The translations under genes and the position numbers were made by a program. The notes under the pieces were generated by a model. It had not been told where the DNA came from, searched no databases, and saw only the letters and a program-made list of their open reading frames with translations. Of a stretch of 64,000 nucleotides of DNA, positions 45,922 to 58,555 are shown piece by piece (the stretch's first letter is position 1; each line of letters begins with the position of its first letter). The DNA is from Echinarachnius parma (lineage: Eukaryota; Echinodermata; Echinoidea; Clypeasteroida; Echinarachniidae). Location: positions 186,001 to 250,000 of the forward strand of contig JBAMJV010003299.1 in NCBI GenBank assembly GCA_037951105.1, read 5' to 3'.

Positions 45922-46530
45922 TTAACACAGAGTGGCCAGATGTCACTGGATTAGGGTGTACAGAAGAATGCAGCTTGGACACAAGTGTCATGTCCTCTTA
46001 AATGACAAGAGCCAGTACATCCTTAACCAAACAGATGGGCGACAAAGTGTTCGTCGATTATGTGGCAAGAATCTCCAAGACACCTGCATTCAAGAATCGA
46101 CTTGAGGTGGTGGCGTGGTGGTGGTGGCGTGGTTGGCTCGCTATGGCTGAATAATGCCACATGGAGGTGCCAAGCGGAAATGTTGATGTCATCGTGCACC
46201 AGGACATTCCGGTAAACTACTGCCTCCCACAGGCAAGAAAGTCCAACGGAAACCATTTCTGGCTGCAACACGACAAAGCTATGTCACAGGGGGCAGCTGC
46301 AGTTAGAGAATTTCTTTATGAGAAGTGGGTGCAGCAGATACTATGGCCTGCTTCCTCAAGCAAGCCTTGGATGCCTTAGCCCGATTCATCAATGACAGAG
46401 ACAACTTTCCTTTTACTAAAAAAGATTTATCTCGGGCTCTGTCCAAAAAGTGGGACGAGAACCCCTTTGTCAACATTAACAAGCTTGATGACATCATCCT
46501 GCGATGATGTCATACGCACTGACCTGTGCC

Positions 46531-48020
46531 AGGGGTGGCCCAATCAGGGGTCACAGGTCATATACGATATCAGCTAGTGACTGATTGACATTTGAAGGAG
46601 TAACATTACAGATTTGTATGCAAAAATCCACTCCAACATGTGTCATCTTTTTTGCTGACCAAAGTTGCAAACTGTAACAAAATCCTCTGTTGTTGGGGTT
46701 GTTTTGCCCCCTTTGCGATGAACAATTGAACTTTAGTTTCATTGTGATATGATTTTAAGAATTGATCAATAAAGTATTGTGGTCATATACACGACACATA
46801 TCATACAGTTGTAAAAGTCATTTATTCCAACTTTATGGGCAACATTGTACTAATTACTCTAAGGACATTTCACTATAAAAGGAGGGAAGGGTTAAGAAAA
46901 ACAAGCTTCCATATCCATATAACATTTACTGGACATACACATTAAGAAAATAGTTACAATTAGATTTTTCGCTGTCTTAATTCCCTTCAACTTTGTTGAA
47001 TGCTCCCTTGGGAAATTCAAGCAACATGAGTAACATTTGCATAAATGTGTACTGGTGCATGTATGTTGTTCATAGTTAACACATTTCTTATGGGAACCTG
47101 GAGTACAATTTATAAACTCTATTATACTTAATACACAATATAGTAGGAAACAGGCCATTTGTCGCTTTCTGAATGGAACATGATTACAGTAGTATATTTC
47201 TGGAGGCAATTAAAAAAAAATTGAATCTTGAATTCTCTCTTTTGAATTGTTATGAATATGCCAACAGTTTTTGACCCATTTCCTAAAAGTGCTGTTGCTA
47301 TTTATATGAAACCTGGCAGAAAAAATGTGCCACTGTAAAAAGTTCACTCACATGATCAAAAGGACGACATAGAGAGTTGCCCGTTTTTCAAAACTTGCAA
47401 CTTTTTCAGTGAATTACAAAATCAGGTCATGAATTTGTTCATATTTGTGTTACTTGGTGTACTATGAGATGTAGTTCACTGCTTATTTAGTTCTCTTAAT
47501 TGCAATATTGTACATAACTATAATTGATTTGCACTATATACATTTTCATATTATTGATATTGTAATTTTAGCATTATACATTTAAGTATTGTCATTATCA
47601 TGTTATGATGATGAGAAGCAGCTATGTCTTATGTCTTTATGTCTTTTTGGTATATATAGTTTTTACAAATAAAAAGCAGCCCGTCACTTCCACACACAAG
47701 TGCCAGGAGATGATCGCAGATTTCTGAACCAACTGTAAACAGACCTATATCCTTTCAAAATCTGTTGAACTTGCTTGGACAATCAATCCTGAATTGCGGG
47801 CATGTATGCGATAGGATCTCGATAAGTCCGTGCATGAGAAGGATATCAGGATCTGATTTTATGAAATCTTGCAAGCTTCAAAATGAGAAGCATTATTCTA
47901 CGTCACTGCCACACACAGCAGCACAAGCTTAAACCATCATTCTCACTTTCAACATGACAACAGATGGGAAACTGGAGGGTTGCAAGATTGGGAGATGATA
48001 CTAGCACATCTTTCTCCATC
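46531..48020. other. No recognised gene
   Basis: AT-rich sequence between the Tc1-like relic and the 81-bp satellite. No domain, TIR pair or array was seen. Confidence 0.45.
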
Positions 48021-51000
48021 AATCTGTACTAGCTAGCTAGTGGTGTAGCTATGGAAGGAGTGTAGGGAGGGGGGGGGGGGCAATGTTGCCCCCTGCAGAG
48101 ATAAATCGAACTGTACTAGCTAGCTAGTGGCGTAGATATGAAAGGAGTGTAGGGAGGGGGGCAATGTTGCCCCCTGCAGAGATCAATATGTACTAGCTAG
48201 CTAGTGGTGTAGCTATGAAAGGAGTGTAGGGAGGGGGCAATGTTGCCCCCTGTAGAGATCAATCAATAACTAGCTAGCTAGTGGCGTAGCTATGAAAGGA
48301 GTGTAGGGAGGGGCAATGTTGCCCCCTGTAGAGATCAATCAATATGTACTAGCTAGCTAGTGGCGTAGCTATGAAAGGAGTGTAGGGAGGGGCAATATGT
48401 TGCCCCCTGTAGAGATCAATCAATATGTACTAGCTAGCTAGTGGCGTAGCTATGAAAGGAGTGTAGGGAGAGGGGGAGGGGGCAATGTTGCCCCCTGCAG
48501 AGATAAATCGATCTGTACTAGCTAGCTAGTGGCGTAGCTATGAAAGGAGTGTAGGGAGGGGGGCAATGTTGCCCCCTGCAGAGATCAATCAATCTGTACT
48601 AGCTAGCTAGTGGCATAGCTATGAAAGGAGTGTAGGGAGGGGGCAATGTTGCCCCCTGTAGAGATCAATCAATAACTAGCTAGCTAGTGACGTAGCTATG
48701 AAAGAGTGTAGGGAGGGGGCAATGTTGCCCCCTGTAGAGATCAATCAATATGTACTAGCTAGCTAGTGGCGTAGCTATGAAAGGAGTGTAGGGAGGGGGC
48801 AATGTTGCCCCCTGCAGAGATCAATCAATCTGTACTAGCTAGATAGTGGCGTAGATATGAAAGGAGTGTAGGGAGGGGGCAATGTTGCCCCCTGTAGAGA
48901 TCAATCAATCTGTACTAGCTAGCTAGTGGCGTAGCTATGAAAGGAGTGTAGGGAGGGGGGCAATGTTGCCCCCTGCAGAGATCAATATGTACTAGCTAGC
49001 TAGTGGCGTAGCTATGAAAGGAGTGTAGGGAGGGGGGCAATGTTGCCCCCTGCAGAGATCAATATGTACTAGCTAGCTAGTGGCGAAGCTATGAAAGGAG
49101 TGTAGGGAGGGGGGCAATGTTGCCCCCTGCAGAGATCAATCAATCTGTACTAGCTAGCTAGTGGCGTAGCTATGAAAGGAGTGTAGGGAGGGGGGCAATG
49201 TTGCCCCCTGCATAGATCAATCTGTACTAGCTAGCTAGTGGCGTAGCTATGAATGGAGTGTAGGGAGGGGAGGCAATGTTGCCCCCTGCAGAGATCAATC
49301 AATCTGTACTAGCTAGATAGTGGCGTAGATATGAAAGGAGTGTAGGGAGGGGGCAATGTTGCCCCCTGTAGAGATCAATCAATCTGTACTAGCTAGCTAG
49401 TGGCGTAGCTATGAAAGGAGTGTAGGGAGGGGGGCAATGTTGCCCCCTGCAGAGATCAATATGTACTAGCTAGCTAGTGGCGTAGCTATGAAAGGAGTGT
49501 AGGGAGGGGGGCAATGTTGCCCCCTGCAGAGATCAATATGTACTAGCTAGCTAGTGGCGTAGCTATGAAAGGAGTGTAGGGAGGGGGGCAATGTTGCCCC
49601 CTGCAGAGATCAATCAATCCGTACTAGCTAGCTAGTGGCGTAGCTATGAAAGGAGTGTAGGGAGGGGGGCAATGTTGCCCCCTGCATAGATCAATCTGTA
49701 CTAGCTAGCTAGTGGCGTAGCTATGAATGGAGTGTAGGGAGGGGAGGCAATGTTGCCCCCTGCAGAGATCAATCAATCTGTACTATAGCTAGCTAGTGGC
49801 GTAGCTATGAAAGGAGTGTAGGTAGGGGGGCAATGTTGCCCCCTGCAGAGATCAATCAATCTGTACTAGCTACCTAGTGGCGTAGCTATGAAAGGAGTGT
49901 AGGGAGGGGGGCAATGTTGCCCCCTGCAGAGATCAATCTGTACTAGCTAGCTAGTGGCGTAGCTATGAAAGGAGTGTAGGGAGGGGAAGGGGGGGGGGCA
50001 ATGTTGCCCCCTGCAGAGATCAATCAATCTGTACTATAGCTAGCTAGTGGCGTAGATATGAAAGGAGTGTAGGGAGGGGGGCAATGTTGCCCCCTGCAGA
50101 GATCAATCAATCTGTACTAGCTAGCTAGTGGCGTAGCTATGAAAGGAGTGTAGGGAGGGGGGCAATGTTGCCCCCTGCAGAGATCAATATGTACTAGCTA
50201 GCTAGTGGTGTAGCTATGAAAGGAGTGTAGGGAGGGGGCAATGTTGCCCCCTGTAGAGATCAATCAATAACTATCTAGCTAGTGGCGTAGCTATGAAAGG
50301 AGTGTAGGGAGGGGGCAATGTTGCCCCCTGCAGAGATCAATCTGTACTAGCTAGCTAGTGGCGTAGCTATGAAAGGAGTGTAGGGAGGGGAAGGGGGGGG
50401 GGGGCAATGTTGCCCCCTGCAGAGATCAATCAATCTGTACTATAGCTAGCTAGTGGCGTAGATATGAAAGGAGTGTAGGGAGGGGGGCAATGTTGCCCCC
50501 TGCAGAGATCAATCAATCTGTACTAGCTAGCTAGTGGCGTAGCTATGAAAGGAGTGTAGGGAGGGGGGCAATGTTGCCCCCTGCAGAGATCAATATGTAC
50601 TAGCTAGCTAGTGGTGTAGCTATGAAAGGAGTGTAGGGAGGGGGCAATGTTGCCCCCTGTAGAGATCAATCAATAACTATCTAGCTAGTGGCGTAGCTAT
50701 GAAAGGAGTGTAGGGAGGGGGCAATGTTGCCCCCTGCAGAGATCAATCAATCTGTACTAGCTAGCTAGTTGCGTAGCTATGAAAGGAGTGTAGGGAGGGG
50801 GGCAATGTTGCCCCCTGCAGAGATCAATCAATCTGTACTATAGCTAGCTAGTGGCGTAGATATGAAAGGAGTGTAGGGAGGGGGGCAATGTTGCCCCCTG
50901 CAGAGATCAATCAATCTGTACTAGCTAGCTAGTGGCGTAGCTATGAAAGGAGTGTAGGGAGGGGGCAATGTTGCCCCCTGCAGAGATCAATATGTACTAT

Positions 51001-51160
51001 CTAGCTAGTGGCATAGCTATGAAAGGAGTGTAGGGAGAGGGGGAGGGGGCAATGTTGCCCCCTGCAGAGATCAATCAATCTGTACTAGCTAGCTAGTGGC
51101 GTAGCTATGAAAGGAGTGTAGGGAGAGGGGGAGGGGGCAATGTTGCCCCATGCATAGATT
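48021..51160. repeat. 81-bp satellite, about 38 units, with internal hairpin
   Basis: Each unit has CTAGCTAGCTAG, GTGGCGTAGCTATGAAAGGA, GTGTAGGGAGGGG, the hairpin GGGGGCAATGTTGCCCCC and TGCAGAGATCAATCAAT. The G run is the main length variant. Variants recur together: a five-unit block with GAAGGGGGGGG repeats at about 49979 and 50391 (about 412 bp), and a block with GAATGGAGTG repeats at about 49247 and 49733 (about 486 bp). This shows higher-order amplification. GTGGCGTAGC followed by a G-run/C-run palindrome resembles the end of hAT-like elements. Confidence 0.95.
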
Positions 51161-52525
51161 TATATCTGTATTCTTCCCTGTTACCCATTTACCAAACTTA
51201 GATTTGTTTCTGCAGGCTAGAATCAGGCAGAAAACTAATAAACACACTTCATATTATTATGCCATATAGAATTCAGAAATAGTACACGACTGTGTCTTGT
51301 TTTCATGACATTCTGATTTGATGTTTGTTGCGTCAAAAAACAAACTGTGGAAAGTCACTTAAATGTTGTGTGATCGTTTCAAATGAAATTGAATTCCCAC
51401 ATGCAGTTGGCATGAACAAACATCAACACAGCATTCACACTACCAAATCCACTCGTAACTTCTCAAGATCGATTATCCTAATCAGATGCAAGATCGATTC
51501 ATTGCTTGGATTATTAGCACAAGAATGTGAATACCAGAACACAGAAATTCATGCGAGTTCAACTCCAAGCAAATCAAAGAAAACCGATGCTTAATCAATT
51601 CTGCCTGTATTTGGCAGATTTTAAACACATCTTCATAACCTAGTTTTTGTTATCATGAAGGAAGTTATAATGTGAGAAAAAAATTGGTCTGCATTTTTAC
51701 TTTGTGATTATCATATGAAGGTGACAATCGTATATCATATCCGCACTCATCAAATCTATTATGCAAAATGCATTATATGAAAGAGGAACCCAGGGGAAAA
51801 GGATGTAAATGTCATTTCCTACACATATTTTGCATAATAATTATAATACCTGGGGTGACAAAACCTTGTACCTTAAAGGTAAAGGACAGTAGTGGGAAAT
51901 GCCCCACCCCCTAAAAATGAAATGTACACTCTTATTACCAACCTTGTGACAGAACATAGTTTTACTAACATGGGAATACAAATTTGGCCAAGAAACCGCC
52001 TACTAATTGGTGTATTTGTAAAATTATAAATTGATCCGGTCCGGATAGATATCGCCAACGCGGAATCGCTCATACACTACGTGTATTATGACCATGTGGT
52101 ATTACACAAGGTGTTCGCTATACAGGCTTGTCCCTAGCTTGTCGATATCTCCCCCAGCGCTAGCGGCCCGGACAGGTCTGAATGGGCGGTGGATTTATGA
52201 ATTTCACAGGCGGATATTGGATTTCTTCCGATATTTCTGTATTTAACGATGCTTAGGTTCTGATTTTACCACACAAGCCCTATTTCAATATATATTCAAC
52301 AATATTGATCAATATAGATGTATTCGGCTACTTTTCCTCATCACCCGGCCTCATCACCCGGCCACAACACACTGCCCAGATCATATCCTGCTGACTCACT
52401 TCATGTTTCATCCTCTCATTTACTTCAAAGCAACCTCATATATAAGCTTTTGTCACTCCTTACGACGGATAGTCAACCTATTTGAAACTTCGAGCCACTC
52501 CTACCATCCACCCTCTCCTCGCAAT
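51161..52525. other. No recognised gene
   Basis: An 89-codon open frame at 51325-51594 has no recognisable domain or flanking signals. A direct CCTCATCACCCGGC duplication sits near 52340. Nothing else was seen. Confidence 0.4.
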
Positions 52526-52742
52526 ACCAACAGTCCTTTCCAGGACTATCCCAACAGTCCTTTCTAGGACTACCAACAGTCCTTTCTAGGACTAACAACA
52601 GTTCTTTTTAGGACTCTCCTAGAGAGAATACCAACAGTCCTTTTCAGGACTACACCAACAGTCCTTTACAGGACTACACCAACAGTCCTTTCTAGGACTA
52701 CCAACAGTCCTTTCTAGGACTACCATAGTCCTTTTCAGGACT
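52526..52742. repeat. ~20-bp hairpin tandem repeat (AACAGTCCTTTCTAGGACTA)
   Basis: Nine copies of AACAGTCCTTTCTAGGACT with small variations. Each copy contains the inverted pair AGTCC/GGACT, and changes are confined mainly to the loop. Confidence 0.88.
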
Positions 52743-53079
52743 CACCAATCCACCCCTCTCACATGGTGTCCTAGAAGACGCCTCGTTTCTTTAAATAGGT
52801 ATCATACCCTGACCCTGTAAATAATTCTGGAGAGGATTTTACTAATGCTTATGATGCATCTTAAACCTTCGTAAAATCCCCAAATCTATCACAACTACCC
52901 AATACAAATTTTACCAAAAATTATGGTATTTTCTGGATATGCAAGAAAATTATTATACATGTATTCATATTCAGTTACTAAAATAGGAAAGGTAAACAGT
53001 TTTTTAAAAAAGCATCATCAAACCAAAATAGTTTTAGCCATAATATGTATCACTCTTCTATCTTTTTAATATCCAGCTT

Positions 53080-53175
53080 TTAACCCGATCACTACGGGGA
53101 CCGAGAATTCTCGGTCCCCGTTGCGCATATATACGGGAACCGAGATTTCTCGGTTCCGAGCAAGGGCTTTATTAA
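53080..53175. repeat. TTAA-ended short element with two palindromes
   Basis: It starts TTAACCCGATCACTACGGGG, holds a palindrome of 24 bp at 53097-53120 (centred on GAATTC) and a second imperfect one (GGAACCGAGATTTCTCGGTT) at about 53136-53157, and ends at TTAA. The first bases match the inverted right ends of the 80-bp elements at 44485 and 58149. Confidence 0.65.
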
Positions 53176-53617
53176 TTGCATAAACATACATGTATGCATC
53201 TTGTAAGTACAATATAATTTGGCTGAATACAAAGATTGAACCCTTGGCTACATGTATATCAAGTTTCCCCGACTCTAGTTGCGTGATTATTGTTTTATTA
53301 CAATTTTATCATGGTAATACACAAGTCTAATTTCAGGATATTCGTATACAAACATATACAAGCCAGAATCATAGTTTTCGCATAGAATTTCACTTCGCTG
53401 TATACTATGCATATCGATCGCCTCTATTGTGTGAACTACTTGACCAGCAAACTCACGCTAGATTGAATAGAAGCGAATACAATGCCATGGTCAACCAGAT
53501 ATCGATCGGTTCTTTTGTACGCTCCCAGTGGGGTAACTCGACCGGTCCGTAAAATAATCTCGTATATAGCTATTGAAGCAGTATATCTATTGCCGTGGTA
53601 AAAGGGTTAACTTATTT

Positions 53618-53851
53618 CCTTTTTTTGCAAAAAAGGAAAGTGATATTCACTATTCATTGCACTGACTTTATACACCTTTATGACTATCCAGTGGATAGTT
53701 TAACATATGAACACTTCAACCGTAAATATCTTTTTAACGAAAGGGAAATTACAAACCGGAACCTGTCGCATGCTTCTATTGTTGATACAAATACAACAAT
53801 GTATGAGGGAATTACCGCTAGAATTCCAATTGGATTTGTTACTAAATCCCT
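53618..53851. mobile_element. TTAA MITE, family B, 5'-truncated
   Basis: The right part matches 34397-34767 and 27531-27888 (GAAAGTGATATTCACTA, CTATCCAGTGGATAGTTTAA) and ends AAATCCC before TTAA at 53852-53855. The left end is missing. An 86-codon open frame across it is not a gene. Confidence 0.75.
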
Positions 53852-53855
53852 TTAA

Positions 53856-55563
53856 TTAAATGATACATGGTCCGCTATTGTAATTTAAGGGAATGGAAAT
53901 GCACTATATAGTTCTTTTTTTACCAATAAATGATATGCAAATTCATGCATTCATGACTGACTGTTTGAGTAAGTGAGTGAGAGATTAGTGTCAGCAGTAC
54001 TGCAAGAATTTGTGAATATATATTTCCACTTTTTACAGCTAGGCTAGACCAATAATTGTGGCAAGGCTATATCAATAAATCCAGCAATCATAACATTTTC
54101 CATGGTCGAGGAGTTGTAGAACTAAATAATACACAATGTTAATTTTGTGGGTCACTGTAAATGCAACACATGCTCAAGTTTTTCCAGATGATGTGCATGC
54201 ATGCGCACTCGTCTTTAATACACCTCGTGCGCTGCGCACATGTGACAAAACCCCAAGTGTGTTGCATTTACAATTAACGTACACATTGCACTCTAGACTG
54301 TGTTTTATCTGTATAACAATTTATGTAACAATTACAATCACAGAAGACTGATCAGCTAAGAAAAGCTCATCGTATCAGATCTGCATTGCTAATCAAATGC
54401 ATATTCTTGTCTCATTTTTATAAAGTCAAGATTAGTAATCTGACACTCCCTTTTGATATGGCACCTAGAATCTGCAAATAATATGCCCTTAGAGCATTTC
54501 CCATCATTTCTAATAATATTGAGTACCTTGAGAGTCCATGCCACCAGGGTTGGCGCGAATTACATCGCCATGGCTTGTGTGTTGTAGAAAATATGTTTTG
54601 TTTTGTATCTATTATATCTCTATCTATCTATCTAGCCTATGTCTCTCCACTGCAAAAGGAAGGCATCTTCATTGGCCATTCCATTTGAATTATTGAATCG
54701 CAAACGTATTCAATGCATTTTCAAAAAAATCAAAAAAATATGATTTAAATAAAATGTAAAAGAATAAATAAAAAAATAAAATCATGATTTTTAAATATTT
54801 TTTTAAATTCCAGTTGTTTCCAACCCTGCATGCCACTGTGTATGACTTGCATGACAACATGCCTTGATCTATTTCATTCAGGTCATCTTTTCCCTCATGT
54901 TTGCTTTCCACCTTAACAATCTCATTAGCCGCAAACCCTCTCATGCATACTTATAGCAAACTAAACACTTTTCCAGACATTTACATGTAAGCCTCGTTAG
55001 ACAGCCACTAAATTCTACAGGCTGAATAATAATTTGAACAGCATTATGCAATATGGTATTATATGTGGCCGCATGGTTAAGACATCAAATAATTATCTTA
55101 TTTCTTATTTATAATCATCCCTTTCAGGACTGCATGGTCCCGACAATATTCAAGCCGAGATCTATGGAGAATAATGTTTTATAACAAAATCAAAGTATTG
55201 AACAGATTAAGGAAATGAGATGAGAGGTGTACTGAATTTATGTCAGAGAAGAATGACAAATAGCATACACTTAATACTATATGATCCTGAATTCCCAATG
55301 GCCTATATTAATGTCATATAGGAAAATTTAAAATACTGGTGACCATCATTACCTATACCAATCTGATCAAAACAAATCAATTATAGACAACTTGTTTAGA
55401 TTACACAGTGTGCTGGAGATTAGTCTAAATTAGTCCTAAAAAGGATTGCAGCTAGTATAAAGCCCTGAAAAATACTAATTATCAATCTTTCTTGAGTTAT
55501 GTACAGGAGCTTTATAAGCTGACATATTATTATTGTTGATATTTTCATATATATGTAATTAAT

Positions 55564-55646
<83 letters not shown>

Positions 55647-58095
55647 GGGAATTACAGGACAAGTTGACTCCAATGCATACAGAAAACCCAATTATTGTGA
55701 ATCAAATATCTAGAATTCTAGGAAAGAATTAAGAAATTTTCATGGAGAAAAACAAATTTATTGAAGAGACCTGGGCATTTTGCAGTAGTGTCCAACATTA
55801 CACATGAACACTCCTGCTGCCCCCAATGGTGAAGGTATCTAAAATGAAGACACTCCATTATTAAAGGTTTGGATGTTTCTGCTGCCCGCCCCAGAGTGAA
55901 AGGTATCTAAAATGAAGTCACTATGTAACATAGATGACTTGCAGCAGCATCTAACATTCAAACATAAAGCCAATTACATACAAAGAATACTTGACCAAAA
56001 GGGGATATCCAAAATATTGTTGACATATATAATAAGGAAGAAGTGGACGTTGGATAAAATGTGACAATCACTACTTTGGATAAACCTAGATGAAATAGTA
56101 AAAGGTAAAATGAAGTCATAATTTGAGAGGGTTGGATGCCTTGCGGTGGCATCCAACATTAAATCATAACGCTTCCGCTACCCCACGGACTGAGCAAAAT
56201 TGATTTTGCTAACAGGATTATAGCCCCGCTTAAATTTCATCCACGGAACATAGCATTGATCTTGCCACTCTGCCGTAATTAGATTTGCAGACCGATAAGA
56301 TATTGCCCCCTGCTTCATATAGAGGTCACATAAAAAAATAGGAGATTGAAGCAATATTAAGTTGAACTTGCCTTTCCCTTGTAGAAAACTATGATCATGA
56401 CAGTATATTCATTCTCCATATGCCATGGTGACAAAATCAAAATATATACATCGTACATGTATGGCAGACTAAAATTTGAATCTGGACCATGCTGAAAGTC
56501 AATCTAGACCCTTCCTGTACCGTACGTGTCATGAAAATAGTAATTAAATTTTGACTGATTACAGAAACACAAATGCACAAATATTGTTGAACCGCATTGA
56601 CTGATGGTGTCTATTAAAAAGATATTTTCTTAATATTTTATTGCAATTTGATATTCTATACTAAATAGTATAATGATAATTCTTAGATTAGCCATTGTGC
56701 CTGGAGGCCTATATATGAGTATTGATTATGCAACACCGACAACTGATCTTTGTCATGTTGCTATTGCTACAAGTAATTGACATAACTCTGCTTTCTGCAT
56801 AATTGTAAAAATTGTTATCAAATTGTAAATTGGATTTTGTTTTAAAACGCAATATTCCCATTTTGTAAATTTGAGAAAAACGTGCACAATGGAACTTTTG
56901 AATAACCAACTGTTAAAATGAGGTACAGTAGGGGTCGCGGGCAACTACCCATGCGCCTGCGGGTTAACCGCAGGTAACCCGCAGGTTTTTACAGAAAACC
57001 TGTACGGAAACCGCGGGCATTTGCACGTGTATGCACGCATAAATATGAGCTTTTCAATAATGCTTATATAGACACAGTGCTTTGGCGCCATCTGACGGCC
57101 ATTATTGGCCAGGCCACGCTGCATTTTACGAACGGTTTGATGAAATTACAGAACTAAATTCGACTCATTTGTCGTCTGTCGTAGTCATTAAACTAGGTTG
57201 ATTGTTTTATAAGACAAATATTCAAAACGATTTACCTGATATGTGCATGCGCCATGAATCAACCCAAAGAACATTAATTTCTAGACGTCGTTCGGATGAT
57301 AATGTCATCGTAAACACGCAATTTTTATGACGCAAACTGAAGATAAATTAGTTTAACTTTGAGTACGTCATTTAAAATGCATAGCGATATAATCTAATCT
57401 GCCATCAGCGTTTCTAGATATCGTTCCAATTATAATGGCGGTGAAAACACGCAATTTGCTTGACACAATCAGAAGATAAACGATTTGTCATTTGCAGCCA
57501 TTTATCTATCGAAATATAGCAAGGTAATTTCACAGGTCCAGTTTGGATGCATTTCATTGTTTTTAAGCCCTGGCACAATGAGATATCATATATAATGAGG
57601 TACATGTACAGTGTACATGTAATTCAATGGTCACAAAGGGCTCCTTTTAAATATAAAGAAATTAATTTAAAAAATTAAAAATAAACCTAACACAAAAAGT
57701 AAGTCCAGCCTAAACAACTGCTCAAACTTTTCCATAACCAAGAATTGTTTCAAGATTTCCTCTCGCCCAAATATTTCTATAGTAGTTAGGAAAACAAAGT
57801 GAAAAAATGAACAGTATTTTTCATCTACGTTTAGATTAATTTTTTTGACAATATCTTTGTTTGTGTTCTAGCGTTTGATACAGTCCCACGCATAGTGTTC
57901 CGTGTTGTACTCATGGTTATATAACTCAACAAAGGTTATGGATTCTGGGAAGGGGCTCATAATTTCCTTTATGTACTCCAGAGACTCTGAAAGTAATGTA
58001 AGATTATGTTTCATAGGCAAAACATCTCTGATAGAAAAGGATGTTTTTACTTATTCTCGGCACATTTTGAGCATGTAAAAATCAGGAAATATACA
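53856..58095. other. No recognised gene; scattered repeats
   Basis: It holds a TCTA microsatellite (about 54612-54634), the ATC microsatellite at 55566-55646, and three diverged copies of a CTGCTGCCC...GGTATCTAAAATGAAG segment (55790-56160). At 56935-57020 there is a CCTGCGGGTTAACCGCAGG palindromic zone. No coding exon was supported. Confidence 0.45.
55566..55646 (+). repeat. (ATC)n microsatellite
   Basis: About 27 ATC triplets. The poly-Asp frame on the minus strand is an artefact. Confidence 0.95.
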
Positions 58096-58140
58096 ATCTT
58101 TTTTTTTTTTTTTTTTTTTTTTTGGAGGGGGGGGGGGGGC
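58096..58140 (+). repeat. Poly-T/poly-G run
   Basis: About 24 T followed by GGAGG and about 13 G, similar to the run at 5070-5096. Confidence 0.85.
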
Positions 58141-58148
58141 GGAGGAAG

Positions 58149-58228
58149 TTTACCTGTTCACTACGAGATTCTGAAATCCCCATAGACTTTGTACATAGCC
58201 CACCTGGTTCCCGTAAGCAACGGGTTAA
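58149..58228. repeat. 80-bp element with TTAACCC-type ends, copy 2
   Basis: Shares AAATCCCCATAGACTTTGTA, CCACCTGGTTCCCGTA and a GGGTTAA end with 44485-44564, with identical length. The left TTAA has decayed to TTAC. Confidence 0.6.
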
Positions 58229-58264
58229 TACACCAATGCGGTTTATACACCGGGGCAAATATGG

Positions 58265-58555
58265 TAATCACAAATTAAAGACAAAATGGTTATATTCTAA
58301 AAGTCACCAAATTATGAAATTTATCAAGTATTGAGAAATTTCAAATTGCACTGTATTACAATTAAAGTTTGAAAAGTTATTCTTTGGTAGTTAGGAAAAC
58401 AAATTGAAAAAATAAGGGGTAACCATTACTTCATTGTTGAGTTATAACAAATTAAACACAAAATGGTTAAATTTCGAAATTTACAAGGCTTTGCAGTTTA
58501 TTGGGAAATTTCAAATTGCACTGATTGACAATTGCAATAAAAGTTATTGCGATTG
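58265..58555. repeat. ~180-bp diverged tandem duplication
   Basis: Two units share ACACAAAATGGTTA, GAAATTTCAAATTGCACTG and TTAGGAAAACAAATTGAAAA-type words. An additional TAGTTAGGAAAACAAA occurs at 57784. Confidence 0.6.

Larger units (their letters stand above)
44770..46530 (+). pseudogene. Decayed Tc1/mariner-like transposase carrying two insertions
   Basis: The N-terminal part (44770-44863, 45190-45404) aligns with 8040-8480. The catalytic part (45930-46505) shows, in broken frames, KCHVLLNDKSQYIL, DGRQSVRRLCGK, FWLQHDKAMSQGAAAVREFL in place of the usual D-N-D-x-H block, and a C-terminal KKWDENPFVNINKLDDII. Frameshifts, stops and loss of catalytic acidic residues make it inactive. A polyadenylation-like AATAAAGTATT at about 46769 may mark its 3' end. 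Insertions at 44864-45181 and 45409-45921 interrupt it. Confidence 0.7.

Noticed and set aside
48021..51160. CRISPR-like array
   Set aside because: Units are contiguous without unique spacers, the context is eukaryotic, and variants recur in blocks as in satellites.
51325..51594. 89-codon ORF on the plus strand
   Set aside because: No recognisable domain, promoter, exon border or conserved counterpart in the window.
52526..52742. CRISPR array with palindromic repeats
   Set aside because: Repeats are about 19 bp with only 2-4 bp between them; it is a simple tandem repeat.
53595..53855. 86-codon ORF on the plus strand
   Set aside because: It lies across a truncated family B MITE, and the same frame is broken in the other copies.
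55420..55662. Poly-Asp open frame
   Set aside because: Produced by the ATC microsatellite; no borders or domain.
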